From: Pyropia yezoensis
Lineage: Eukaryota; Rhodophyta; Bangiophyceae; Bangiales; Bangiaceae
DNA length: 64,000 bases
Assembly: GCA_009829735.1 (NCBI GenBank)
Contig: CM020619.1
Location: forward strand, 25,941,554-26,005,553
Direction: 5' to 3'
Below are positions 39,590-50,300 of the stretch, piece by piece (position 1 is the first letter of the stretch; each line of letters begins with the position of its first letter). The notes under the pieces are model-generated. The model made no database searches and was not told the DNA's origin. It saw nothing but the letters and a program-made list of their open reading frames with translations. Made by a program: the position numbers and the translations under genes.

Positions 39590-41482
39590 CCCGGGGCATT
39601 GGCGCAGTCCTCGAACAAGATGACGGAAAGGGGCGGCGTCCTGTGGCATTCTTCTCACTGACCCTGAACATTCACGAGCAACGCTACAATATCCGCGAAC
39701 GTGAGCTGCTCGCAGTTGTCCAAGCCATCCGGCACTGTCGCTGCTACCTCCACGGAAGACCCTTTGGGGTCCATACCGACCACGAGTCCCTTAGGTACCT
39801 GCGAACCCAAGAAAGGCTGAACGACCGCCAAGTCAAGTGGTTGGAGCTTCTGGATCAATTCCAGTTCAAGATTGTCCCGATCAAAGGCACGTCCAACGCC
39901 GTAGCTGATGCCCTTTCGAGGCAATCCCAAGATACCCCAGACAAGCACGTACCCAACCAAGATCTCCTTTGTCGCGTGCCGACCAAAACCATTGACGGAT
40001 CCCCCAAGAAAACGGAAATGAACAACCTCATGACCATCAACCAAAGTGATTAAGACCTTGCTACCCTAGAACAAGAGTACAAAGTGGACCCCGAGTTTGC
40101 CGACCTAGCCAAGGACCCGGTATCTCCCTACCGGTTACATACGACGTTGTTGAAACGAGCTGACCGTACGGGCATCCCCGCTGGTACTCTACGCCAAAGA
40201 CTACTCCACGACTACCACGACGTCCCGTGCCAAGGGCATACGGGAGTGAAAAAAACCACAAAGGCCATTGCTTCCAAATACTACTGGAAGACTATGCGGC
40301 AGGACATCCAAAGATACGTACAATCATGTGATTCGTGCCACCGGAACAAGGCCAGCACTCATTCACCTCTGGGCCACCTCAAACCACTCGAACCCCCAAG
40401 CCAATGATGGGCAAGTGTCTCCATGGACTTTATCACCCCACTGCCACTGACACAGCGAAACCACAACGGCATTTATGTCGTTGTTGACCGACTCACCAAG
40501 ATGATTCGCCTGGCACCGATGAAGCCTGAATGTACAGCGCCGGTCACAGCTCAGCTCTACCACGATCACGTCTATCGCAACCACGGCCTACCTCAAGAAG
40601 TCGTCTGCGACGGCGACCCAATCTTTTTCTCCAACTTCTAGCGGTCACTGACGGACATTCTCAAGGTCAAGATCAAGGCCTCCTCGGCCTACCACCCGCA
40701 GACGGACGGCCAAGCTGAGATTATGAACAAGAAGATTGAAGAAATCCTCATAAAACTTTGTCAACCATCATCAAGGCGACTGGGATCTCTTTCTCGTTGC
40801 CGCGGAAGTTGGGTACAACCGGTCGCCTAATGCCGTAACCACGTACTCTCCATTCTTCTTGAACCACGAATTCGAACCAAGGGCCGCGCCTAAGGACATC
40901 CTCGGCAGCAGGAACTCAAATCTACCTGCCGTGTCGGATTGGCTAACCAGCCTCCACGATGCTCAAAAAACGGCTATCGCCGCTATACAGAGCGCCAATG
41001 AGTCGCACTCGGCGTACGCCAACCGTCATTGCCTACCATGCACGATCACTGTGGGCGACCTCGTGCTCCTTAGCACCAAAAGACTTTTGCCCGACGCCTT
41101 TCAAGGCGCTCGGAAGCTGATGCCCAAATACTCCGGACCATACAAAGTCACGGAGAGCATCAATGACGTCACGTTCCGTCTCGATCTTCCTCAAGCTGTC
41201 CTCGATCGCAAAGTTCACAATGCGTTCCATGCCAGCCTCCTGAAGCCGTACCGCGCTGATCCGTATGGTCGACTTCCTCCCATTCCACCCCCGGGTGCAT
41301 TTCCGGATGGCTCGGTCGAGTCTGAAGTAGACTCCATTGTACGGACACGAAAGCACCGTGGACGCCTGTAGTACCTCATCAAATGGAAAGGATACGACGT
41401 CAGCGAGAACTCCTGGGTGACGAAGTAAGACCTTGCGCACGCCCCTGAAGTTTTGGACGCGTTTCTTCGACGCGCGTCCTAA
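39590..41482 (+). pseudogene. pol: pol 3' half of El-4 (RNase H, integrase, chromodomain)
   Basis: RNase H fragment with EQRYNIRERELLAVV and VHTDHESLRYL; integrase zinc-binding HDYHDVPCQGHTG and CDSCHRNK near 40340; integrase core SMDFITPLP and, past a stop, AYHPQTDGQAE near 40700; chromodomain YLIKWKGYD near 41375. In-frame stops are TAA 40051, TGA 40405, TAG 40639, TAG 41369 and TAA 41426; a frameshift lies near 40756. Every stop can be explained by one C-to-T or G-to-A change in a Gln, Arg or Trp codon. The natural terminator is TAA 41480. Confidence 0.9.
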
Positions 41483-41492
41483 GGGGGGGAGG
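41479..41492 (+). other. Polypurine tract of El-4
   Basis: AAGGGGGGGAGG directly before the 3' LTR. It overlaps the natural pol stop codon. Confidence 0.8.
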
Positions 41493-42457
41493 TGTAAGGA
41501 TTTGCCATTTAAATCCACACCTGGAACCCAGGGGATATGGACTGGGACCTCTATTTACATGTCCTGCCCCGCTAACTCCTCCCGAGACAGATCAACTCCC
41601 CATTACCCTAGGCGACACCAAGCTGTACTCCTGACATTCTGCAAGCGTCGGCTGGCGGCACAAAGACCGTCGTCAACTCACTGTCGGAACGTGGTCGTGG
41701 ATGTCGAAACTCGACAAAGAGGAACGAGTGACATCGTCGACCAATCACGGGAGGACATCCCTGTCTGTGACTGCCAGAACTTTATTCTCTACGCTGGCCG
41801 AATGCTGGCAATCAAGGACGGGTCACATGATTAACCGACACCGAGGACACCACATATCCTCGCTGGCGGCTGAGTGTGATATGACTGGCTCGCCGGCTTC
41901 TGGATTGACTGAATTCGGCCAGCTGGCTGGTGAATGGCTGGCCGGCCAAGGGATTGATTGAATTTGGCCGTGCTGGCCCTTACAGACCTCCCAGCCGACC
42001 GGCGTGTGGAGCCGGCTGGTGGGGCGCGCTGGGCGCCATCCACGGGACCCCCTTCGTCTCGGGCAAACTGGGGCTGCACTCGTTCAGTGCGCACGCCCGC
42101 CCATGCTTTGTTTTGAGCGTCATGCTTTGTTTTTGGGCCGTTCTGTGCCTACCGGCGGCGCGACGGGGAAACACATGCTTTGGGGCACCTCGGGTGCCCC
42201 GACCCGAGTATATAGTGCGTGGGTGTCGGCGCCACCGGGGGAGAGAAGAGGGGCAACCACAGACACAGCCGAAGAACCCCACTTACGCTTTGTACGCTCG
42301 ATCGTCGCCGACGTCGCGCCAATCTTCCTCCCCAGACCCACCCCCGTCAAGACCACCGTCCTCTTCCCCGTACCCTGCTGCCCTATTGGCTGGCAGGGCC
42401 CGCTGACACCCCCACGAGTACGTTGAGGGCTCCTCCGGTTGTGGGTGGGTCCTTACA
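41493..42457 (+). repeat. 3' LTR of El-4
   Basis: A 965-bp LTR bounded by the inverted octamer TGTAAGGA...TCCTTACA. A TATA-like GAGTATATAGTG lies near 42207, with the transcript start expected a little downstream. Only one copy is in the window. Confidence 0.75.
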
Positions 42458-43140
42458 TTCTGGGCTCGCACGCATACGTCATTGACGCGGTAGACCGGCT
42501 GGCGGACGAGATGTGGAAGCTGAGCGACGCGATTGTGGCGCTGCCGTCGGCCGCGCTCCAGGCGCAGCTGCTGCTGTTGCGGCTGACGGCTGCGCCCCGC
42601 TCCAAGTACTGGACGCGGGGGCTGCCCCTCGTGGCTGGCGCGCGGCTTGCGGCGCCGGTGGACCGCGACGCGCCCCGTGCGCTGGTCGCGCTGCTGTGCG
42701 ACGCCCGTGACGAGGAGGCAACGCGGAAGGCGCTGTGTGCGCGGGCGGCCCTGCCTGCCTCGATGGGGGGCCTTACAGTGGGGGGGCTCGCCCGGGTGCT
42801 GCCCGCTGCCGCACGTGCGTCGTTGGTCAGCGGGCTGCGGGCGGGCCGCCTGGTCTTCAAGGCGCTGGCCGCCATCTTTCTGGCCTTGGGCGGCATGCTG
42901 CCGCCGGCCGCCGCAGATGCTGACGCACCCCGCCTGGCGTCGGCAGCCGGCACACTGGCTACGATCCCTCCTGGCGCCCAGGGCAACGCCACCTTCCGCG
43001 CTTACGCCGTCGGTGGCGCATGGTCCGCAAGCGCCGGCTACTCTGGCAGTCGCAGCGGGGGGAGCCCAAGACGTGGCGGCCAGTCTTGTGACGCGGGTCG
43101 GATCCCCACGCCCCCGACCCCCCACGGGCGTCGCGTTTAA
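42458..43140 (+). pseudogene. Non-LTR reverse-transcriptase-like C-terminal fragment
   Basis: A plus-strand frame that begins directly at the El-4 border without its own start. It reads like the segment after the RT catalytic core in LINE-like proteins of algae and protists: LGSHAYVIDAVDRLADEM, then an ALPSAALQAQLLLLRL helix, then ALPASMGGLTVGGLARVLP. The RT catalytic motifs themselves are missing. The frame stops at 43138. GC-rich sequence continues to the El-3 insertion at 43549 and resumes at 54349. Assignment is by pattern and moderate at best. Confidence 0.45.
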
Positions 43141-43548
43141 GCCCACGCTAGAAGTACTCACTGGCCGCCGACGCCGTGGAGCTGGACGCGCCCGCAGCGT
43201 CCCCGCTTGCGCTTCAGCTCTCAGTGCGACAGACGCGGGGCATGCCGCGCGTGGGCGGGCCCAGGTGCCGCGGCCACCACCGTCGCTGTTGCGGCCGCCG
43301 CCGCCGCCGCCGCTGACAGAGGCCAGGGCCCCGAGCGGGAGGCCCAGCGGTGCGGGACTTGGTCGGGGGAGGCAGCCGCGGCTCTTCCTATGGCGAGGGC
43401 GCGATGGGAAGTGGGTGGAGGAGCAGCAGCCCCCCCTCGTCGACGACGACGACGACTGCGAGCCGCCGCCAGCGCGCCCCCCCCTGCCCCCCTAGCCGCT
43501 TTGTCTGCCGCCTTCGGGCGCGCACGAGCTCATGCGGAACCTGGTAAG

Positions 43549-43911
43549 TGTAGCACAATAGGAATCCGTCGCACATCCACTCTCAGGGAACACTCACCAA
43601 GGGGGATCGGCACCAACGTCACCGAAAGGCCCAGGTTGCTGTCCTTGGAGCGCAAGCCACGGGACGAAGATGGGAGCCCAAATGGGAGGGGTTTGTTGTT
43701 CTACCTTGACCGGCGGTGGATTCGCCGCCGGCCCCCACGTTATAAACCCTCGGAGACACTATTAACTACCCTCCACCCCAAGATGCAAGTCCCTCTGGTC
43801 ATACTTAACTTATAGATACCGTGACCAGTACGAACTATCAAATTGGAAGTTAAGGGTTAGAAGTAGCCCCCCTAACATTAGGGTTACAATACGGCCAACC
43901 ATATTGCTACA
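43549..43911 (-). repeat. 3' LTR of El-3
   Basis: 363 bp, TGTAGC...GCTACA. TATAAA occurs on the plus strand at 43741 and a TTTATAA reading on the minus strand at the same place, so direction cannot be decided from it. Confidence 0.97.
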
Positions 43912-43913
43912 TA

Positions 43914-43925
43914 TCCCCCCCTTAG
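43914..43925 (-). other. Polypurine tract of El-3
   Basis: On the minus strand AAGGGGGGGATA immediately precedes the 3' LTR. Confidence 0.8.
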
Positions 43926-44495
43926 ATTCGGCCCGTCCTCGGGTCGAGTTGCATTCGGGTTACCGAATGGAAGTGGGTCGCGTGACCGTTTACCAGTCGG
44001 GTGGGGCTTTGCGCCCCGTCGCGACAGACACCCCTTTTCGAGGTTGTCTGAGGGGGGTGCCCCCCTTTGTGTGGTACACACACGATCCGTTGTCCGGTCC
44101 GTTAAATTCCCGATGCGGGTTCTGTTCTCGACCCCCCCTTCCGAGGGGTGGTGCAAGCGGATCCGCCACCAGGTGTCTGGTGGTAGGGGAGCCCCTCTCG
44201 TGTTACCGAGTGAATGGGGGCGGCCGCTCCCGCTTTTCGCGGGGGCGGTTTCGGGGTGAACCCCTCTTGGTTGCCCCGTACGGGTGTGTGGCCCCGGCCC
44301 GCCCAGGTGCCCGGGTGGAGCCCGTTCGTAGCCTCGCGGGGCGCGGGTTGACCCGCGTGCCTGTGGCGCTTCTCGTGGCCGTTTGTGGTCATAAGCGCGG
44401 GTGTCCGCGCTTCCCTGGCTCGTCCCGGTTATCCCACCGTACCGGGTCGTAGCCGTCGACGGCTTGTGGGCGCGGGGGACTCCGCACCCGTTATC

Positions 44496-46841
44496 ATGTC
44501 TCATCCCCAGGTGCTTGAAGAGGAGGAAGACCTCCTGATCGGTGAGGAGATGGAGGACGACGCGCCTGTCGGTCCTGACGCCGCGAGTTACGGGGTGAGC
44601 TCGTCTGAAGACGACGAGCCTGCGGTGTCCGTCCGTCTGTCGGCCGGAGGACTGTCGTCCGTGTGCAGCGGCACGACGGTGCCGTCGGCCGGAGGTCAAC
44701 CCGGCGGTCAACCGCGCGTGGCGGCTTCTACCCCCTCTCTGCCGGCTGCCCGGATGGAGCCTGGTGCCGGTGCCGGCTCACCGCAGCTACCCCAAGATGG
44801 CCCGCCCTGCGGCGGAGGTGGCGATTCCCGGCCGAGTCCGGCTGGGCAAGGTGGTCCGGGTGTCCGGGCGGTGACTCCTCAAGGCGGTCCCGACATTGAC
44901 GCGGGTGGTGGTGGCGGTGCGACACCCGGTGCGGTGGGTCAAGACGGTGCGGGTGTCCGCGCGGCCGGTGCTTCGGCTCCGGAGGCTGTCCAAGTGCCTT
45001 CCACTTCCGAGGCGGGGGCTACGTCGACGGGTGGTGCCGGCGCCGGTACCCTACCCGCGGTGCCGCGGGCGTCGAGCGGTCAAGACGCTCCTTCCCCCAT
45101 GGCGGTTGACACCGGGAGCTACTCCGGGCGGGCGCCCGCCCTTCTTCTTCCTTCTCGGCCTCGTCCACCTCCGGCGTCGGCCCCTCTGCCGGTGGGCCAT
45201 CCCCCGGCGCCCCCGATTCTTCCTGGTCCTGCCCGGGTTGCCCCGTTGGGTGGCGGCGTCGCCGTGGCGGCGGGTCAACCCGCCATGTCGATGTCCGACC
45301 TGGTGGCTCGGGTTCGAGGCCTCACTGTGCGAGAGTCAATGGAGTCCGGTGGGCGGATGCGGGTGGACTTCCACCCGCCGCATCCCCGTGGAGAGTCCTC
45401 CCGGCGCGTCAAGGTGGACCCGAGTTGGGAGCGGGAGCTCGTGCGGCTGGTCAACCAGCCGAACGCGGTCCGGGTGGAACACCATTGGATACTGAGTCAG
45501 CCGGATGACCGGCATGCGCAGCTCTGGCGCACCCGGGTGGGACGGGGTGAGGTCTACCTCGACCCCAACTTCGGGGTATGCGACCTGATTGCTCCCGCGT
45601 TGCCGCGGGAGGTTGACTACCCGGCTAGTGCTCGGGGGATTGCGGCGGCGGCGGCGCCGGTTGCGTTCGGGGAGACGGTGGGCGATACCGGTCGGTATCC
45701 CGACTTTGACTACTACCCGGGGGTACCCCCGTATCTGTCGTTGGCTACTCCCTACCCGCCTATGGCAGGTTTGAAGTCGGCGTCGAGCTGGCGACGTAAC
45801 CATGGTGTCATGGCGGATGCGTTCCGCACCGATATAACGTGTGCGTTGCAGACCGGCAACGGTCGTGCGCCTGTATACACTCCCGTGCGCCCGCCTCTGT
45901 GGCAGGAGGGGTGGGAACCCGCCCCTGCTTTCCGGTTTGACACCGGCCCTTGTCTCCGATACTTCGGGAGTGTGTTGGTCTCCCGGCCGGTCCACCCGTT
46001 GCAGGGTACCTTTACCCTTGAGGTTACCCTCGGGCAGGCTTCCTCCTTCCTGCTGTCCGTCCGTCGGCAGGGGCGCCTGTTCCATCTTCCGACGGGTGTC
46101 CGTCGGCACATCGCGCAGTTGGGCGTGGACCTGATAGCTGCCAAGACCGGGTTGGCCCGGGAGTTCGAGGCCCTGCTGGCTGTTCACGATGCCGTGAACT
46201 GGGTTGGGGTGTTGGCCCTTCCCCCGTACCGGGACCCGCAGGCTGGGGCTACCCCCTTGCCTCGTCACTCGTTGCGTATCCGGCGTACTCAGCCGGGTGA
46301 GCCTAGTTGCCATGGGTGGGCGTCCACCGAGGCCGTTCCTGACCTGGGTATTCCCATGGTTATCCATGACCCTCTTCAGGTCCTTGCCCCGTGGTTCGGT
46401 AACCCGATACCGGCGGCGGTTGGCCGTCGTCCCCGAGAGTGGGGCTCTGCTGGTGGGGAGCGTGAGGTGTCCCGTCGTCGGGCGGAGCCCCGCCGGGGTT
46501 ACGGTGGAGCCCCTTCGGTAGGGTCCTACCGAGCCTCGTATCAGGTGCCACCGGCTCCGGTGGTAGCCGTGTCGGCTCCTTTGGCTCCTCTGGCTGCGCC
46601 AGTGTCCCCTCCCGCCCCTGTCATGAATGACGGGGGTCCCCGTCTCTGGTATGAAGGCGTTGACGCCCTAGTTACCCGCGCAATGCGGGAGGGTCTCTCT
46701 GTTAGCTGGGGGGATATCCCCCCAGGTGCTGCGCTGGTTGGGTCAGCGCGTTGCTTCGGTGGCGTGCTGGACCGCCTCCAGAAGCTCTGGAGGACGTGGA
46801 GGCTGGCCGCAGCACCCTCGTCCAGCTATGCACCGAGGTAA
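44496..46841 (+). CDS. Antisense gene of El-3 (unknown function)
   Basis: A plus-strand frame of 781 residues from ATG 44496 (MSHPQVLEEEEDLLIGEEME), convergent with pol. The acidic start is followed by a Gly/Ala/Pro-rich region to about residue 265. A globular region follows to about 635 (RMRVDFHPPHPRG, HHWILSQPDDRHAQLW, PVHPLQGTFTLEVTLGQ, HDAVNWVGVLALPPYRD). Then come a Pro-rich linker and a helical C-terminus. After about 46780 another frame (to 46942; STLVQLCTEVTRVIDRRDIA) continues the similarity with the C-terminus of the El-2 antisense protein, so a frameshift near the end is likely. No known domain. 455 bp separate it from the pol stop at 47397. Confidence 0.65.
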   Translation: MSHPQVLEEEEDLLIGEEMEDDAPVGPDAASYGVSSSEDDEPAVSVRLSAGGLSSVCSGTTVPSAGGQPGGQPRVAASTPSLPAARMEPGAGAGSPQLPQDGPPCGGGGDSRPSPAGQGGPGVRAVTPQGGPDIDAGGGGGATPGAVGQDGAGVRAAGASAPEAVQVPSTSEAGATSTGGAGAGTLPAVPRASSGQDAPSPMAVDTGSYSGRAPALLLPSRPRPPPASAPLPVGHPPAPPILPGPARVAPLGGGVAVAAGQPAMSMSDLVARVRGLTVRESMESGGRMRVDFHPPHPRGESSRRVKVDPSWERELVRLVNQPNAVRVEHHWILSQPDDRHAQLWRTRVGRGEVYLDPNFGVCDLIAPALPREVDYPASARGIAAAAAPVAFGETVGDTGRYPDFDYYPGVPPYLSLATPYPPMAGLKSASSWRRNHGVMADAFRTDITCALQTGNGRAPVYTPVRPPLWQEGWEPAPAFRFDTGPCLRYFGSVLVSRPVHPLQGTFTLEVTLGQASSFLLSVRRQGRLFHLPTGVRRHIAQLGVDLIAAKTGLAREFEALLAVHDAVNWVGVLALPPYRDPQAGATPLPRHSLRIRRTQPGEPSCHGWASTEAVPDLGIPMVIHDPLQVLAPWFGNPIPAAVGRRPREWGSAGGEREVSRRRAEPRRGYGGAPSVGSYRASYQVPPAPVVAVSAPLAPLAAPVSPPAPVMNDGGPRLWYEGVDALVTRAMREGLSVSWGDIPPGAALVGSARCFGGVLDRLQKLWRTWRLAAAPSSSYAPR

Positions 46842-47250
46842 CTCGGGTGATCGACCGTCGTGACATTGCCGACCGGTGGAGCACGGAGGTCTACGCGCTT
46901 ACGCGTGAGTGGCCTCCCTCGGGCAGTGGGTCTACCCACTGAGGAGTGTTATTGTTTGTACGGGAGAGGGACCCGGTGGCCCTTATGGTCGCCGGGTAGT
47001 AGTGAGTGTAAACTCATCCCCTTTGGGGGCATTGCTTGCCTCTGTTTGCTGCTCTGGGGAGTACCGCTTCTGGCTCAGTGGTGCCTTGCCTCCCGTCCAA
47101 CTTCTTCCGGTTGGTTCATGCTTGGGGAGGTTATCCTCCCTCACTTTGTGTCTTGGCTTTGGGAGGTCATCCTCCCGTGTAAGCCCCCTAGTTACTTCGA
47201 TATAATCGAGGTTAGTCTTTAACTTTAAGTTAACTTATTAAGGTTCAGGT

Positions 47251-47320
47251 TTTACTTAGTTACCTAAGCTTGGTTCGACTTAGAAACCTAAGTCTGATTT
47301 GACTTAGAAACCTAAGTCTG
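47251..47320. repeat. Hairpin repeats between the convergent genes of El-3
   Basis: GACTTAG-AAAC-CTAAGTC occurs twice (47277-47294 and 47301-47318), preceded by a related ACTTAG-TTAC-CTAAG at 47254-47268. Each is a perfect 7-bp (first copy 5-6 bp) stem with a 4-nt loop. It lies between the stops of the antisense gene and pol. Confidence 0.8.
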
Positions 47321-47396
47321 CCATAACCATGTCACACCCTACTTAGTAGGTATAAGCCTCACCCCCCAACAGCCGAAGTCGGTGTCGGTTGGGTTG

Positions 47397-50300
47397 TTAC
47401 AGTAGGCGTCGTCGCCTCATGTAAGGCATGAGTAGTTGGCGGGGTATATTCGCCGCCTGTTCCCAGGTGGGTGAGTCGTATCCGACCCACATAACCTTGA
47501 CGTACCAGGGTCCTGGTAGGTCCGGGTCGGTGTGTCCGACCACGCTCTCTACTTGGTATGGGATCCCATCCGGTCCCACCGGGTCATCTGACCGGTGGGT
47601 TGTAAGAGCTTCATGTAGCAACCCAGCCGGTACCGGTTGAGGCTGTTCCGGCATCGGAGCAGGTGTGACATCATTCACACTGATGCGTTGGATCTCCGTA
47701 TCGGAGTGTAAGATAACAGAGTGGTCATCTCTGTGGAGAATCTGGTACGGTCCCTTGACCGGTTGCATGAGCTTATTGCCCCGGAACTTCTGGTGTCTGA
47801 TGTAGACCCAGTCACCTGTTATCAGGGTAGCGTTGCGCACCCGTAGTCGGGCGTCGAAGTTCTTCTTGTAACGAAGTTGTGTTCTGTCAAGGGCACCCTT
47901 GAGCTTCGGTATCATCCACGATAGCTTGGCCAACCAAGCTAGGTGGATACGTTCGGCCGGTCGGCCTTTCGGTGTATCATACCGAGTGCACCTGCCTGGT
48001 GGCAGCGTCAGGTTACCGACGCCTAGTGGCATGACCCACTCCAGCGGAGCGATGTTTGTGCTCCGATGTGGCCTGGCATTGTATGCCAGGGTGAGTACGG
48101 ACAGAAGCCTGTCCCAAGTGTTCGTGTGTTCGGCCACGTAGCACTGTAGCATCTTGACGATGGTGCGGTTGAACCGCTCCACCTCCCCGTTGGTTTGCGG
48201 GTGGTAGTCGGATGCCCGACGTGGTTCGATACCGAACATGCCCAGGACCTTAGTGCAGAATGCCGACGTAAGGTTTGCTCCGTTGTCGGAGAGGAGTTGC
48301 TTCATGACTCCGTATGCACTGATCTAGTGGTCAACCACTGCGTTCATGATGGTGTATGCCGTATCATTCGGGATGGCTGCCGCTCGTGACAGCTTAGTGA
48401 ACCGGTCAGACATGACCAGGATGTACCTGTTCCCTTCTTCCGTTACCGGAAGTGGCCCGAGTATGTCGATAGCGACCTGCTCGTTGGGCCCATCAGGTGG
48501 GAATAGCTTCATGGCAGACGCCTGCCTATGCAGACTCATGCGGTTACGTGCACAGGGGTGGCATCCCCTTACGTGGTCGACCACGTCGACGGCCATTGCT
48601 GGCCAGTAGAAGAACCTTCGCATTGCTGCGAACATACGTGAACCCCCCGGGTGTCCGGCTGTGGGGTTCTCGTGTTCTCGTTCCATGACGGCTTGCCGTA
48701 AGGACACGGGAACCACGACTTGATGTCGTCCATCGGCGGGTGCCCGCCGGTATATGAGTCCGTCTTCGTTCTCGGAGAAGATGCCGGCCGTACCGGCCAG
48801 GAGGTTAGCGCGATGACGTCTCCAGTCGTCGTCATTGGCTTGTGCCTCGCGGAAGTCCGCGAGGGTTAGTGGGCATGCTCGGTGTGCCATGGTATGGTCA
48901 ACCATACCTTGGGTAGCGTTACCCACCATGCAGACCGGTACCACCGGGATGTCCTCGTCCACCGGGCGGGTATCCCCGCTCGGGGTGTCGAGTCGAGACA
49001 ATGCGTCTCCGAGATGGTGGGTTGACCCAGCCTTATACACGGTACGGTAGTCGTGCTCGGCCATTTTTAGCCTCCATCGGGCTAGCCTCCCATGGCTATC
49101 GGAATCCTTGTCACCAAGGTTGAGGAGCCATCGTAGGGGTTCGTGGTCGGACCTCACGATGAACCTGGAGCCCTCCAGGTATGGACGGAGCAGTTGCACT
49201 GCCCATATAACTCCGAGGCATTCACGCTCGGTGGCACTATAGTTACGCTCAGCCGGGTTGAGTGTCCGGCTGAAGTATCCTACCGGACGTAGGTCCGGGA
49301 TAACGTTATCGGTACCGATCAACGTCTCCCCCTGTAGCAGGGTGCATCCCACTTGGGTGTCGCACGCATCGACATCGATGACGAAGGTACCCCGTCGGTG
49401 CGGTAACGCAAGGACGGGTGGGGATAGTAGGGCTCGCTTCAGCGACTCGAATGCCTCCTCTTCGCTAGGCGAAGGGGGTTGGAGTACCTTGGGCAGGGTA
49501 CTGCTCGTAAGAACCGTTAACGGTTTAGCTATCCGAGCGAAGTCCTTGACGAACCGTCGGTATACATTGCACATTCCCAGGAAGCTCTTGAGCTGCGTCT
49601 GGGTGTTAGGGAACCGGGCATCCCGGAGTGCCCGGGTATTGGCTTCGAGTACCCCTAGTTTACCAGGGGTTATCTGGTGGCCCAGATACTCGACCGTCTG
49701 TTGAAAGAAGGCGCACTTCTTCAGACGCAGGGTTACCCCGGCGATCCTCAAGAGGGTGAGTACCTCGTCAACATGTTGCACATGGTCATCCATGTTACGC
49801 GAGAAGACGATGACGTCATCGAGGTACACTAGGCAGTTACGCCACTTCACCCCCGACAGTATGTTGTCGATATCCCGCTGGAAGGTAGCGGGGGCGTTGG
49901 ACAATCCGAAGGGCATCCTTAGGAACTCGTACACTCCACTGTGACAGACGAATGCTGTCTTGGGGATATCCTCGTCCGCCACCGGGATCTGCCAGTATCC
50001 GGCATTGCAGTCGATGGTGGTAAACACCGTAGCTTCCCCCAGGGAGTCGATGCATTCATTCATCCTTGGTAAAGGGTAGGAGTCCTTCTTGGTAACCAAG
50101 TTGAGGCGTCGATAATCGATGCAAAACCGAGGGGTTTGATCCTTCTTCGGTACGATAACGACTGGGGCACCCCACTCCGACATCGAAGGTCGTATCACCT
50201 TCGCTTCACTCATCCTCTTCACTTCTCCATCAACGATCTCTCGTTGCATAGGTCCCGCTCGGTGCGGTTGTGACCGGGCGGGGCGTGCGCCTGGTACCAG

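Larger units (their letters stand above)
39590..42457 (+). mobile_element. El-4: 5'-truncated, degenerate Ty3/gypsy chromovirus
   Basis: Begins abruptly inside RNase H at about 39590 and runs through integrase, chromodomain, polypurine tract and a 965-bp 3' LTR. Five in-frame stops and one frameshift make it inactive. It belongs to a different lineage from El-1/2/3: its RNase H (YNIRERELLAVVQAIRH) and chromodomain sequences are distinct. It abuts a reverse-transcriptase-like remnant at 42458. Confidence 0.9.
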
